From: Leptonema illini DSM 21528
GTDB taxonomy: Bacteria > Spirochaetota > Leptospiria > Leptospirales > Leptonemataceae
NCBI RefSeq assembly: GCF_000243335.1
Contig: NZ_JH597773.1
Span: 562,489 to 626,488, forward strand
DNA: 64,000 nucleotides
Reading direction: 5' to 3'
A model generated the notes under the pieces. The model searched no databases. It was given only the letters and a program-made list of their open reading frames with translations, and had not been told where the DNA came from. Shown in pieces: positions 52,042 to 61,260 of the stretch (its first letter is position 1; every line of letters begins with the position of its first letter). The position numbers were made by a program, and so were the translations under genes.

Positions 52042-53118
52042 TTAATCCTTCTTTTCGTAGAGCGCCGAACAGTTCCGACCTCGGTCCTTGCACAGATAGA
52101 GAGCGTCATCGGCGTATTTTATCATCTCTTCGGAATTATTTATGACATCGTTATGATACGGAACGGACGTCACGCCAATCGATATGGTAATCGCCGCCTC
52201 TCTTCCGTCGATGGAGAAACGGTGTGCCTCGATGCTGGTGCGTATCTTTTCGGCGACAACCATGGCCCGTTCTTCTGTCGTATTGGGCATAAGCACGCAG
52301 AATTCTTCGCCCCCGTATCGACCGGCCATATCTTCTTCGCCTTCGTCACGCACGACGCGCAGAATCATTCCTGCAAGTTCAAGCAATGCACGATCGCCTC
52401 CCTGATGGCCGTATTCCGTGTTCACACGCTTGAAATGGTCGATATCAGACATAAGCAGCGCGAAAGGAGTTCCGAGGTTCCGATAACGTCGGAATTCCTC
52501 TTCAAGACGTGCGAGAAAATAATCCTTACGATAGAGCCCCGTCGCCTGATCGACGGTGGCCAGCTCATGCAGACGGGCGTTTTCGATCGCTATAGAGGCC
52601 TGATCAGCCATCACCTGTAAAATATGAAGGTCGTCCCGATCAAAGTTGCGGTTATCCGTTTTGTTGAGTACCTGAATCGTTCCCAGAATACGCTTCCTGA
52701 AAATCAACGGAACGCACATCATCGATCGTGTATGGAATCCCGACGACTGGTCGGCTTTGCGATAGAAGCGCGGATCGTTGGCGGCGTCTTCGACGAGCAC
52801 AGGCTCCCCTTTTTCGGCGACCCAGCCGGCAATCCCCTCGCCGATTTTTAGGCGTATTTTTTTGACGGCGTCGCTTTTTTCACCCTGAACGGTGAAGAAA
52901 TACAGCTCCTGAACGTCCTCGTCGACGAGCATCAACGACGACGCCTCGGCATCGGTCACATCGCGCGCCTTGGACATCAAACGTTCGAGAACGAGTTGCA
53001 GATCCAGGCTCGACGAAAGCGTCCGGTTCGCCTCAAGAACGAGGTAGAGCTTATCGATCTCCTGTTCAAGCCGATGAATTTTTTCTTCTGTATTTTCCAA
53101 ACGATGCACTCCGCTCAA
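52042..53118 (-). CDS. GAF-GGDEF diguanylate cyclase
   Basis: 358 residues. A short coiled coil (residues 5-35) leads to a GAF domain (about 40-185; IRLKIGEGIAGWVAEKGEPVLVEDAANDPRF, MMCVPLIFRKRILGTIQVLNK). Residues about 195-355 are a GGDEF domain: TGLYRKDYFLARLEEE, LLMSDIDHFKRVNTEYGHQGGD, and the active site RYGGEEFCVLMP. The signature is GGEEF, which is active in known enzymes. No RxxD inhibitory site precedes it at the usual distance. The protein makes cyclic di-GMP in response to a GAF ligand and is soluble. Confidence 0.93.
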   Translation of the reverse strand: MSGVHRLENTEEKIHRLEQEIDKLYLVLEANRTLSSSLDLQLVLERLMSKARDVTDAEASSLMLVDEDVQELYFFTVQGEKSDAVKKIRLKIGEGIAGWVAEKGEPVLVEDAANDPRFYRKADQSSGFHTRSMMCVPLIFRKRILGTIQVLNKTDNRNFDRDDLHILQVMADQASIAIENARLHELATVDQATGLYRKDYFLARLEEEFRRYRNLGTPFALLMSDIDHFKRVNTEYGHQGGDRALLELAGMILRVVRDEGEEDMAGRYGGEEFCVLMPNTTEERAMVVAEKIRTSIEAHRFSIDGREAAITISIGVTSVPYHNDVINNSEEMIKYADDALYLCKDRGRNCSALYEKKD

Positions 53119-53187
53119 AATAGGGAACCGTAACCCGGCCCTCTGTCAAACAAGAAAAAGACTTCCCCTTCTTCGCGAACGTGAAGA

Positions 53188-53502
53188 ATGGCACGTATGG
53201 AACCCTTTGGACCGGAACAGCTTCGTGAAATGATCGGAGGCCCTTCGCGCAACAGAGCCGAAGAATTCATGCATAAGGCCCGGGCCGGCCGGTCCCCTGA
53301 TCCTCGCAGTCCGGCAGGGCCGCCCGCCGGCGCTCCGATAAACGAAGTGGGCGCCCACCATGACGGCGCCATCCGCAACCATCTTGCCGGGCTCGTGCGG
53401 GCATTCTTACAGAGCGGCGATAAAGCGAAACTGCGAGAGCTTCTTGTGGAGCATCGTAATTTCATCGACGGCATCTTGAATCTCCTCGATTCGCAGAAAT
53501 AA
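53188..53502 (+). CDS. Small hypothetical protein
   Basis: 104 residues, starting at 53188 or at the ATG four codons on (MEPFGPEQLREMIG). The middle is rich in Pro, Gly and Ala (SPDPRSPAGPPAGAPI) and both ends are helical (RNHLAGLVRAFLQSGDKAKLRELLVEHRNFIDGILNLLD). No family is recognised. It starts 70 bases from the divergent cyclase gene, and its stop lies two bases from the end of the convergent LysM gene. Codon use fits neighbours, so I consider it real. Confidence 0.6.
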   Translation: MARMEPFGPEQLREMIGGPSRNRAEEFMHKARAGRSPDPRSPAGPPAGAPINEVGAHHDGAIRNHLAGLVRAFLQSGDKAKLRELLVEHRNFIDGILNLLDSQK

Positions 53503-53503
53503 T

Positions 53504-53902
53504 TCAGGGGATAGCAAATCCCAATTCTCTTAACGAGGCCTGAACCGCCGCATATCTCTGCCTGGATTTTGGCGTAACAGCCAGCCGCTTGATGTCGTCA
53601 GCTCGCTGCAGGATTGCCTGTTTGATTTCGGGTTTCTTTTCGCCTGCATAAACGCCCTTCAACACGTCGACCTGCCGCTCCAGGATGCCAATGCGCGCCA
53701 TATCGCGCCTGTACTCTTTCGCCGCAATGTCATAGATGTACTGCCCCGGCCCCACCTGTAAAAGACGGCCATCGGGCAGCACCAGCCGGTCCCCCGGAAG
53801 AACGAGATTCGGATCTTTTTCGGGCTGTTGCTCGGCAATCGGTGAAAAGCCGTTTTTTACGGCGAGCACGTTCGCATAGGCAAAGAGTTCGGCAGCCGTC
53901 AC
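53504..53902 (-). CDS. Protein with LysM-like segment, possibly fused by slippage to the gene before
   Basis: 132 residues from a GTG that has GGAG five bases upstream. NVLAVKNGFSPI and DPNLVLPGDRLVLPDGRLL look like the two ends of a LysM repeat, followed by a helical tail. There is no signal peptide. The frame is open upstream without a stop as far as an A9 run (54005-54013) in the end of the 750-residue protein gene, and a -1 shift there would join both products. Free translation from the GTG is the simpler reading. Partner of the cfpA-linked group. Confidence 0.55.
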   Translation of the reverse strand: MTAAELFAYANVLAVKNGFSPIAEQQPEKDPNLVLPGDRLVLPDGRLLQVGPGQYIYDIAAKEYRRDMARIGILERQVDVLKGVYAGEKKPEIKQAILQRADDIKRLAVTPKSRQRYAAVQASLRELGFAIP

Positions 53903-53985
53903 CTCGACTCCATCTTCGCCGGGAACCGGATGATCATTCTGCAGATCACCCGGTCTGGCCGGCGAGATAAGATCGGGATGGTCGC

Positions 53986-56238
53986 TTAAACCGCTATCTT
54001 CCCATTTTTTTTTACGTCGTTTGCGCTTCCTTCTACCAGCGACGGATCGAGCTGGCTCATTTCAGTGGATTTATCCGAACCGAAAAACCCGCTCACAGCT
54101 GAGAAGTCCACGCGACTCAATCCGAACCCGGCGGCCAGAAGAAGCCCGAGGCCCAAAAGGATCAAAGCGGCCTTACCCTGCATCGGTGTGCCCGGAACGG
54201 ACGGACGCTTTCCCGCGAAGAAACGATCCTTGAGCCCTGCAAACCAATCCACCATTTCAGGAATGCGAAGGGTTTGAACGACGACCCGCAGCCAGTAAGG
54301 AAGCTTCATGTAAAAAGGAAGGCCCTCTCGAGCATTTACATCGACGGCTCCCAGCTGCAACGCTTCAAAAAGGTGCTGCAAGCGCTGTCTTTCTCGACCA
54401 TGAAACAGTGCCTCTTCAAAGAGCTTCTCAATCATTTCAATGGCGGCACGGTCTTCGGCCGTTCCGACCTTATCGACGATCTTCTGCTGCGATTTCAGAT
54501 ACTTGCGGTATTCCTTTTCCATCTCGAGCACGCTATCAGGAGAAGGGGGGTACTCAATCTGAATGTGGAACTTTGGAGCCGCCTGATGAGCCAGCAATAC
54601 GGTGTAAAGCCCGTTCATAACGATGATATCGAATCGCAGCGTTCCGGTGTAAGCGTCAAGATCGCCGATACGCAGTTTCGAGGCGTTGAATCTCGAAGCG
54701 ACTTTTGCGGCCAGATCGATGACCGTACGATCTTCAACCGTGAGACGCGAAAGCGTTCGGTAAAGCGCATTCAGGATACCGGAAAGGTTAAGCAGCAGCA
54801 CCGGATCGCGGGGGACACGCTGCGTCCGGATGATATAGAGGCTGTCGCGAATCGCCGTCAGATCGGTCGCCATAGCGATATTGCCGATGATATCGAGAAT
54901 AGGGGCCTCAAACTCCGTGCCGGCAAGAACGGCTCGAGCGGCGTCGCTCCATTCATCGGTAGACAGAACCTGACGGAACTGATACTCACAGCCTGGAACG
55001 GCCGGATATTGCCCCTGCCCCAGGCTCAGTTTTTTCCACGCCTTTTCGGCGATCATACCGCGGCTGAGTAGCGTCGCCTGAGCGGCTCCCTCTTCTTTCA
55101 GCTGAGAGGCGTCGTCAACAACGGTCATCTCAAGGTCATAGGGGCCCTTTACAAAGTCAAAGGATCGAGAGGGCTTCGTTTTCAGGAATGGGAAGAGCAC
55201 CTGCACCGGATGCTCGGCATCCTCTCGCGTACGGAACACAAATGCGCCATGAGACCTGGTGCGGCTTTCAAAGAATGATACCGTCCTGGCCAGCGGCAGC
55301 GCTCCGCCTTCAGAGAAGAACTTCGGCTGTGCAAAGTTAAAGATCCGCTTCACCAGGCCGAGTTTTTCAGAGTCAGGAGCCGAAATTCCGACAACGCGTC
55401 CCGTAACATCGGCACGACGCATGAGCTCGATGAGACCTGGTTGATATACCGAGCCCGAAATTCCCATCGAAACACGATCAGGATCAATGCCGATTTCAAA
55501 AAGACGATAGTGATATTCTGGAACGGGCTCGTTGAAAAGCAGTGATCCGTTAAAGTTCCAGAGAGCGGAGCAATGCTCTTCAGAGGCAAACGGTATAAAA
55601 CCGAAGCCCTTTGAGGCCGGCTGCACGCTTTTCGCAAGCACCTTTGACATGAGAGCGTACTCGCGATCCATGCCCAGACGAGCGCGGAAGTAAGAGCCCG
55701 AATCAAGTACCTTGCTGCTGCCCACAGAAACCTGATAGTCTCCGGTGGCAAGATACGTGATCAGGCATTTGTTCTTCACATCTTCGCCGCGCTGCGGGGC
55801 CTGATAGACCTCGTATTTTACAGGCAGCTCAGTCGGCGCCTCGCCTTTTTTGCGATCCTGACCTTTCTCTCTGGCCTTCTCTCGATCCTCTTTCTCTTTC
55901 TGTTTGATGTAACCTTCGATATCGAAGTACCGGTTCAGCTGCGTCACACGCTCTTTGCTGCCAACGTAGGTCAGCTTTCCTGCGCCGAGATCGATGCCGG
56001 CGCGAAGCCAGGCATCTTCCACGCCGGTATTCCAGAGATGATTCTCGGGCAGTATGACATGTTCGATATAGGGAAGCAGATGAGCAGGAAGCTGAAAGCC
56101 CGCCCCGATCCTCGAGAACGGACGGACATCCTGTAAATGCAATCCCGTATAGATCAGAATCGTATCACGGTCGATCTGAAAGACTCGCTCCGTTCCCCGC
56201 AGTTCAAGGGGGTTGATTGTTTTATTTCTTTGTGCCAT
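53986..56238 (-). CDS. Large unknown protein with C-terminal membrane anchor
   Basis: 750 residues. I do not recognise a family. A charged Lys/Glu-rich stretch lies at residues about 112-135 (KQKEKEDREKAREKGQDRKK), a helical coiled region at about 575-640, and a single membrane segment at about 697-713 (AALILLGLGLLLAAGFGL), leaving a short tail beyond it. So most of the protein is cytoplasmic and tail-anchored, if topology follows the positive-inside rule. The start overlaps the VWA gene end by 17 bases. A run of nine A just before the stop could allow a slipped product joining the LysM-like frame. Confidence 0.75.
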   Translation of the reverse strand: MAQRNKTINPLELRGTERVFQIDRDTILIYTGLHLQDVRPFSRIGAGFQLPAHLLPYIEHVILPENHLWNTGVEDAWLRAGIDLGAGKLTYVGSKERVTQLNRYFDIEGYIKQKEKEDREKAREKGQDRKKGEAPTELPVKYEVYQAPQRGEDVKNKCLITYLATGDYQVSVGSSKVLDSGSYFRARLGMDREYALMSKVLAKSVQPASKGFGFIPFASEEHCSALWNFNGSLLFNEPVPEYHYRLFEIGIDPDRVSMGISGSVYQPGLIELMRRADVTGRVVGISAPDSEKLGLVKRIFNFAQPKFFSEGGALPLARTVSFFESRTRSHGAFVFRTREDAEHPVQVLFPFLKTKPSRSFDFVKGPYDLEMTVVDDASQLKEEGAAQATLLSRGMIAEKAWKKLSLGQGQYPAVPGCEYQFRQVLSTDEWSDAARAVLAGTEFEAPILDIIGNIAMATDLTAIRDSLYIIRTQRVPRDPVLLLNLSGILNALYRTLSRLTVEDRTVIDLAAKVASRFNASKLRIGDLDAYTGTLRFDIIVMNGLYTVLLAHQAAPKFHIQIEYPPSPDSVLEMEKEYRKYLKSQQKIVDKVGTAEDRAAIEMIEKLFEEALFHGRERQRLQHLFEALQLGAVDVNAREGLPFYMKLPYWLRVVVQTLRIPEMVDWFAGLKDRFFAGKRPSVPGTPMQGKAALILLGLGLLLAAGFGLSRVDFSAVSGFFGSDKSTEMSQLDPSLVEGSANDVKKNGKIAV

Positions 56239-57352
56239 GGCTGTACTCGAATGTGTAGTTAGCTATCCGGAATCGATCACCTGATGAAATGAAGCCTCTT
56301 TTTTTCTGTACGAGGAATTCCATACGCTGTAAATCCTTTTTAGCGAATCCAAAAAGAAAGTCTTTACCCGATCTCTTCGCCTTCAGGCGGATCTGTGCCG
56401 GGAAGGCGCTGTCCTTGATGCGGATGACGGCACCCGCCTGCGAACCGATCGTCAGATCGTCCCTGCGAAATTTATGCAGATTGACCTCACGGGCCATCGA
56501 CGGATGCTCTGTGGCCTCGTAAAAGGATAGGATGCCTTCCAGCGGTTTGATCGTTCGAAATGCGCGACGCAGAAGCAGCAGGAGCAGAAGTAGCGCCGCT
56601 GCGACACAACCCCAGACCCAGAGTGGCAGCGCCGTTGCCTTTGCCCATAGAGCCTGCCACCAGGGCGTTTCGGCGGGTGGGCGGGTCGCCTCTATGTCTT
56701 TCTTGACTTCGTCAAGACCTGCATCGGCGGCATCGGTGGGTTTCACGACTTTGACTTCAGTGGAAAGGTCCTTTAAATCTTCTTTCAGGCCCTCTTCGGC
56801 GGCAACGCTGGTTTTATCGCCGAGATGGACGTAAAAGATGTAAGGCTCCTGCACGGGAAGCTTCTCGGTCGCTTCATACTCTTTCAGCTCGACACGGTCC
56901 TTGCGCGATTTTCGGCCCGGACGCGGATCGTCGATTCCATCTGAAAGCACCACTATGTACTGCTTCGCCGACGAATTCGTCGAACGGGTGTTCTCTTTAA
57001 GATAAGCGATCAGCTGCTTGATGTCGGTATAAGCGCCCGAAGGCTTCAGATCAAGGATCGCTTTCTCCACCGTACGGCGATCCTCAGCGGATCGAATCGT
57101 ATATTCGCCGATCGTCTGCGGTTTTTCATCGAATTGCAGAAGATGAATGCGGTCTCCTTGGCGTGCAGACTCAAGCAGAGCGGGCAACTTCTCTTTTACT
57201 CGCTTCATCGTTCCGCTCGCCATCGAACCGGACGTATCGATCACAAGATAAAAATCAGCCGGTGGAACGACTTCTTTCTCCTTCTCTTTAGCACAGGAGA
57301 GTGTCATTAAGCCGGCGAGCAGCACGCTCAGTATTGCGTAAGACTGTTTCAC
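56222..57352 (-). CDS. VWA-domain lipoprotein with membrane segment and FHA-like tail
   Basis: 376 residues from a GTG at 57352 with GGAGGG upstream, giving a signal KQSYAILSVLLAGLMTLSC with lipobox; the longer ATG start would spoil it. Residues about 32-190 are a von Willebrand A domain with MIDAS motif DTSGSM and later LSDGIDDP. A strong membrane segment (WVWGCVAAALLLLLLLL, about 252-270) separates it from a C-terminal beta-rich region that resembles a degenerate FHA domain. Metal-dependent protein binding outside and a second contact inside are inferred. It belongs to the cfpA-linked group. Confidence 0.8.
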   Translation of the reverse strand: MKQSYAILSVLLAGLMTLSCAKEKEKEVVPPADFYLVIDTSGSMASGTMKRVKEKLPALLESARQGDRIHLLQFDEKPQTIGEYTIRSAEDRRTVEKAILDLKPSGAYTDIKQLIAYLKENTRSTNSSAKQYIVVLSDGIDDPRPGRKSRKDRVELKEYEATEKLPVQEPYIFYVHLGDKTSVAAEEGLKEDLKDLSTEVKVVKPTDAADAGLDEVKKDIEATRPPAETPWWQALWAKATALPLWVWGCVAAALLLLLLLLRRAFRTIKPLEGILSFYEATEHPSMAREVNLHKFRRDDLTIGSQAGAVIRIKDSAFPAQIRLKAKRSGKDFLFGFAKKDLQRMEFLVQKKRGFISSGDRFRIANYTFEYSHGTKK

Positions 57353-57440
57353 TGTATCCCTCCGGTGCTCCAGGTTGCGGGAGCTTTCTTTCTTCATATT
57401 TCAAGGACGACGGCAGAATACACTGCTCTTCGTAATCCTC

Positions 57441-58160
57441 TCAATACTCTCTGTATTCTTTCTGCATCTTCACGTACGACCGCGGATCAAAACCAAGGCT
57501 TCCATCGCGGTCGAGGTATTCGAGCATCAGTATATAAAACCACATCAATGTATCTTCGCCGGTTTCAATCCCGCGGTAGACTCCGCCGTTTTCCCAATCT
57601 TTAAGAATCAACCCCTGATCCATGACGACGATCATGTCCGTTTCGCGAGTGATCGGAATATCCTTCTCACGCGACGCGTCTTCAAGAGCGACTCTGTGCG
57701 ACAGAAGCGGTATGGACGATTTGTAGCTGAAAAGCACGGAATAAACGGGAACGATTGCATTCTCGTCGAGTTCACGATCAGCCGCATACATCGTCTTTAC
57801 GGCCTCGGTAAGCGCCGCATGATTCAAAACCTGCGCCGTGTTGAGATCGGTTTCAATGGTGATGAAGCTGTGCAGTTGATCGGCGAGCACATACCCGCCC
57901 GTCATTTCGAAAAACTTTTTGCACCATTTTTTGAAGATCAAAAGATCGCAGCTTTTATTGAGCAGATGTTTGCGGTTTCGAATTTTTCCGACCGCATACG
58001 AGAACCCGCCGGGCAGATGATCTTTGAAGAAATCATACAGCTCTTTGTAGACCCGAACATCTTTCTGCTTCGAAGGCAGCTGCACCCCCCGCTTCTCCAG
58101 ACGCTCGTGCAGCGCTCCCTGCAGCTGGCGGGATTGATCCAGAAAATAATCCGCGAACAT
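57441..58160 (-). CDS. Hypothetical protein, DUF6602-like
   Basis: 239 residues, soluble. RLEKRGVQLPSKQKDVRVYKELYDFFKDHLPGGFSYAVGKI followed by CDLLIFKKWCKKFF and FITIETDLNTAQVLNHAALTEAV has the order of DUF6602-type proteins, which are thought to have a nuclease-like fold (acid near CDLLIF and E in ITIETD). The catalytic Glu-x-Lys of nucleases reads ETD here, so activity is doubtful. The match is by eye and weak. It ends 89 bases before the VWA gene and follows its neighbour by eight bases. Confidence 0.55.
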   Translation of the reverse strand: MFADYFLDQSRQLQGALHERLEKRGVQLPSKQKDVRVYKELYDFFKDHLPGGFSYAVGKIRNRKHLLNKSCDLLIFKKWCKKFFEMTGGYVLADQLHSFITIETDLNTAQVLNHAALTEAVKTMYAADRELDENAIVPVYSVLFSYKSSIPLLSHRVALEDASREKDIPITRETDMIVVMDQGLILKDWENGGVYRGIETGEDTLMWFYILMLEYLDRDGSLGFDPRSYVKMQKEYREY

Positions 58161-58168
58161 TGTGCCTC

Positions 58169-59122
58169 TCAGAACAGGTTAAGGATTTTGTTGATATCCT
58201 TTTTAAGAAAGGCCTCAAATCTCGGTGAGGCCCCTTCGTAGAGATATCTCTGCAGTCGAGATACGCCCTTAATGTCGGACCCGGCAACCTGAAACATGAT
58301 CACTCCGCCATGCTTCACCTTTCCCCATTTGAAGAGGGAGTTCAAATCTTGAATTAGCTCGCCTTCATGATACACGATCACGCGACAGTTCGGATACTTC
58401 GCATGATAGGCTTCAATAATATTCTTCCAGGCCTCTACGTTTCCATTATGGAAAAGCTCGTTCGAAACCTGTACGGAGTATTTCGGCGTCATCTGCGACG
58501 CACGTGACGGTGCTGCGGGCGCCGCCGGAGCAGCCGGTGCTGCAGGAGCCTGACTGACCGGGGCGGCAGGTGCAGCTGGGGCCACCGGAGCCGGCTTCGG
58601 AGCTTCAACCATTACAAAGGCAGCATCCTCGCCGACGGACTTACCCGAAAGGACGGAGAAGAAGGCATCCAGTCCTTTGCGCGCAACATCGTTGCCGCCG
58701 TTCTTAGCACGCGCATATACGACGACGAGTTCGTCACGCTTCAATTCGTGGACACGCTGCCAGTGTTCAGGCCGCGCCGGGTTCACAAGCTGAATGCCGA
58801 ACGTTGGATGATAGTAGGCCGCTACAAGGTCAAGGGCGTTCCACTTCGAGAACTGCTCAGAAAGACTCGAAAAGGACGCTACGGTCTCGGGAAGATTCAT
58901 GGAGCGATACGGAAGGGCCGCACGGCTTACCAGGATGATATTCAGAATTGCGGGTACCTGATCGGCGTTGAGCGAACCGGCATCAAGCATGCCGTTCAGG
59001 ATATCGGCAAGGTTCTCTCCCTTCTCAAAACGGTCGACGATCGTCGTTGTGACGATCATATGCTTGAGTAGTCTGTTGTAGGCGACACGCTTTCCTGTGG
59101 CATGGAATATCTTGGCTTGCAA
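58169..59122 (-). CDS. Two-domain hypothetical protein with Pro-Ala linker
   Basis: 317 residues. An N-terminal helical domain (about 1-168), a linker of repeated Pro-Ala-Ala units (about 174-203) and a C-terminal domain (about 210-317) containing YSVQVSNELFHNGNVEAWKNIIEAYHAKYPNCRVIVYHEGELI and VKHGGVIMFQVAGSDIKGVSRLQRYLYEGAS. The second half looks like a small alpha/beta fold with FN-like repeats. No family is known to me. It lies 98 bases after cfpA, past two hairpins, and starts a run of five genes. Confidence 0.75.
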   Translation of the reverse strand: MQAKIFHATGKRVAYNRLLKHMIVTTTIVDRFEKGENLADILNGMLDAGSLNADQVPAILNIILVSRAALPYRSMNLPETVASFSSLSEQFSKWNALDLVAAYYHPTFGIQLVNPARPEHWQRVHELKRDELVVVYARAKNGGNDVARKGLDAFFSVLSGKSVGEDAAFVMVEAPKPAPVAPAAPAAPVSQAPAAPAAPAAPAAPSRASQMTPKYSVQVSNELFHNGNVEAWKNIIEAYHAKYPNCRVIVYHEGELIQDLNSLFKWGKVKHGGVIMFQVAGSDIKGVSRLQRYLYEGASPRFEAFLKKDINKILNLF

Positions 59123-59166
59123 CGTCTTGCTCCTGATTAGGTTTCGGGTATAAAAATGATAGCTTT

Positions 59167-59210
59167 TATGAACGAGATACGTTCATAAAAAAGGCCCGGC
59201 TGCCCGGGCC
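59167..59210 (-). terminator. Tandem hairpins and terminator after cfpA
   Basis: On the minus strand GGCCCGG (59210-59204) pairs with CCGGGCC (59199-59193), followed by six T. Next comes an 8-bp hairpin, TATGAACG/CGTTCATA (59186-59167). This should end most cfpA transcripts and let little through to the genes beyond. Confidence 0.88.
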
Positions 59211-59220
59211 CCTCGGAATT

Positions 59221-61260
59221 TCAGAGCTCTTTCAGCCCCATATCTTTCAATTTGTCGTCGTAGGACTTCGGCGTCACATCAGCCGATCCCCTCACTCCGC
59301 TTTCCTGGCTTGATGCAGGCTCAGACGGAAGCGATGGTGGGCTGTATGGCTCCGGCGACGATGAAGATTCGACGGTCTGCGACGCATACTGCGTGCTGAT
59401 CGCCTTATGGTGCGCATCTTCAGTGATCTCACCAAACGCCATCTCGGAATCATCACGTACGGTCGAACGACGACGCTTGAACGTTGCGAAGGCGGCATCA
59501 GCAAAGCCTTTAGATACGCCATGCAGGAACTCGTTCAGAACGTTCGCCATTCCCTTCATCATATACTGCTTGCGTTTGCTTGTGCTGATATCGACGTCCA
59601 GTACAAGGCCCGGCTGCAGGTGATGCGGGTTGATTTCGTAGATGAACTTGTTGAACTGCTGTTCGAGCAGGTTCAGACGCTCGTCGCAAACAACACGCTC
59701 TACGGGGTTCTGATAGCCATACATGGTCTGAAGGCGATCCTTCAGATGACGCAGACGCTGCGCTGTGTTACGAACCTCTACGGTGTAGGTACGGTTGTTT
59801 TTCTCGACGAAGGTGTTGATCTGATCACGGAAGCGCAGCTTGTCCCAGCGGATTTCGTCGGGGTCGCTCATCAGCTCGCCGCGGTCTTTCACCCAGCGCT
59901 TGGACATAATGTTGTTCGCCAGATCTTCGAAATCGAGAACGGTTTTCTTGAGACCGAAGAAAGACGATTTACGACGCTGATACAGTTCTTCAACGACGTC
60001 CCATACGGACTCGACTTCGCGTACGAAGGCTCCCATACGGGTATCATATACACGCTTCAGCTCACGAATCTGGGCCTGATCGAAGTAAACCAGACGGATT
60101 GCATAGCGTTCGTCGGGAAGCTGAGTTTCGTCCTCATCTTCGTATTCACGGATATAGCAATCGCGGGCGTTTTTCTTGTTATCACAGACCTGATAGCCGA
60201 GCTTCGACGTATCGAGAATGGATGTCAGCGTATTCACGGCCGTGTTAAAACCGCGGTTACGGATGTTTTCATCGTCGATGATCGCCTTGATCTGCTCGCG
60301 CATGTTCAAAGGATCGTAATCATCCTGATCGATTTCAGCGCGCAGTCCTTCGATTTTGTCGATGAACTTCTTCGCCAGGATCGAATAACGGCGCGAATTC
60401 GGATCGGAGTTGTTGTCGTCGGTGAAACGATCGACAGCCTTGATCTTCTCGAACATGATCTCGCCGTCGGTGAGTTCGGCGCGACCGGAGTCGATGATCT
60501 CTTCTTTCAACTTCTCGATCTCCCGCTCGATCAGCTCCTGGATATGGTTGGCCAGCGTGTCTTTCAACAGAAATTCAACAGTCGTCTGATAGTGGAAGAT
60601 CGGCGAAATCAGCTCGGAATCCAGTATGTTGATGGAAAGCTTGATGTCGGTTACGGTTTTCGGCTTGTACAGGTTATCTTTGAACACGCACTTAACGATG
60701 GAGTAGGCGTTTTCACCACGAACGAAGGCACCAACGTCGGTTTTCTGACGCAGGATGGAGTTCGTTTCGTTTTCGAGGTCGTTCATACCGCGCTGAATAT
60801 GGCCCTGAAGGTGACCGTACATGTTCACCATGGACTTTTCAACTTCACCGGTATTAAACTTGTCGGCACCGGCCAGCTTATCGAGGATCTCGACGATTTC
60901 ACGCGGAGTATATCGAGCAAGAGCGCGGAGTTCTTCTTTGTCGATGAAGTCCCGAACCTTCTTCACCATCTCGTCTTCAACCGTAACTGTGTAACGGTTG
61001 AACATGTTCACATAGGCCTGGTTGATGTAATTGTAGATCTTATCCTCGATCGAGGCCATGATATCTACGTCTTTTACTACTTCAGGGGGAAGCTTTGTCT
61101 GAATAAAATTTTTGACACGATTGCTCGTATCATCGATAATCTTTTTCGATTCCTGAATTTTATTCCGACCTTCCCAGACGAGCGACGTGCGGGAAGCCAC
61201 AGCACTGGGAATAATGGGATCCACCTTGTTAGGACTTTTGGGAAATTGACCCATCGCCAT
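59221..61260 (-). CDS. cfpA: Cytoplasmic filament protein CfpA
   Basis: 679 residues, matching the 678-residue CfpA of Treponema. The N-terminus FPKSPNKVDPIIPSAVASRTSLVWEGRNKI and the long charged helical body fit that family as I remember it. Repeated coiled-coil stretches (for example HIQELIEREIEKLKEEIIDSGR) and a Ser/Pro-rich tail (SSSSPEPYSPPSLPSEPASS) are visible. CfpA forms the ribbon of filaments under the cytoplasmic membrane of several spirochaetes, and its loss disturbs cell division in Treponema denticola. The gene has its own terminator and its opposite strand is open for 630 codons (see rejected items). Identification rests on length and pattern memory. Confidence 0.8.
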   Translation of the reverse strand: MAMGQFPKSPNKVDPIIPSAVASRTSLVWEGRNKIQESKKIIDDTSNRVKNFIQTKLPPEVVKDVDIMASIEDKIYNYINQAYVNMFNRYTVTVEDEMVKKVRDFIDKEELRALARYTPREIVEILDKLAGADKFNTGEVEKSMVNMYGHLQGHIQRGMNDLENETNSILRQKTDVGAFVRGENAYSIVKCVFKDNLYKPKTVTDIKLSINILDSELISPIFHYQTTVEFLLKDTLANHIQELIEREIEKLKEEIIDSGRAELTDGEIMFEKIKAVDRFTDDNNSDPNSRRYSILAKKFIDKIEGLRAEIDQDDYDPLNMREQIKAIIDDENIRNRGFNTAVNTLTSILDTSKLGYQVCDNKKNARDCYIREYEDEDETQLPDERYAIRLVYFDQAQIRELKRVYDTRMGAFVREVESVWDVVEELYQRRKSSFFGLKKTVLDFEDLANNIMSKRWVKDRGELMSDPDEIRWDKLRFRDQINTFVEKNNRTYTVEVRNTAQRLRHLKDRLQTMYGYQNPVERVVCDERLNLLEQQFNKFIYEINPHHLQPGLVLDVDISTSKRKQYMMKGMANVLNEFLHGVSKGFADAAFATFKRRRSTVRDDSEMAFGEITEDAHHKAISTQYASQTVESSSSPEPYSPPSLPSEPASSQESGVRGSADVTPKSYDDKLKDMGLKEL

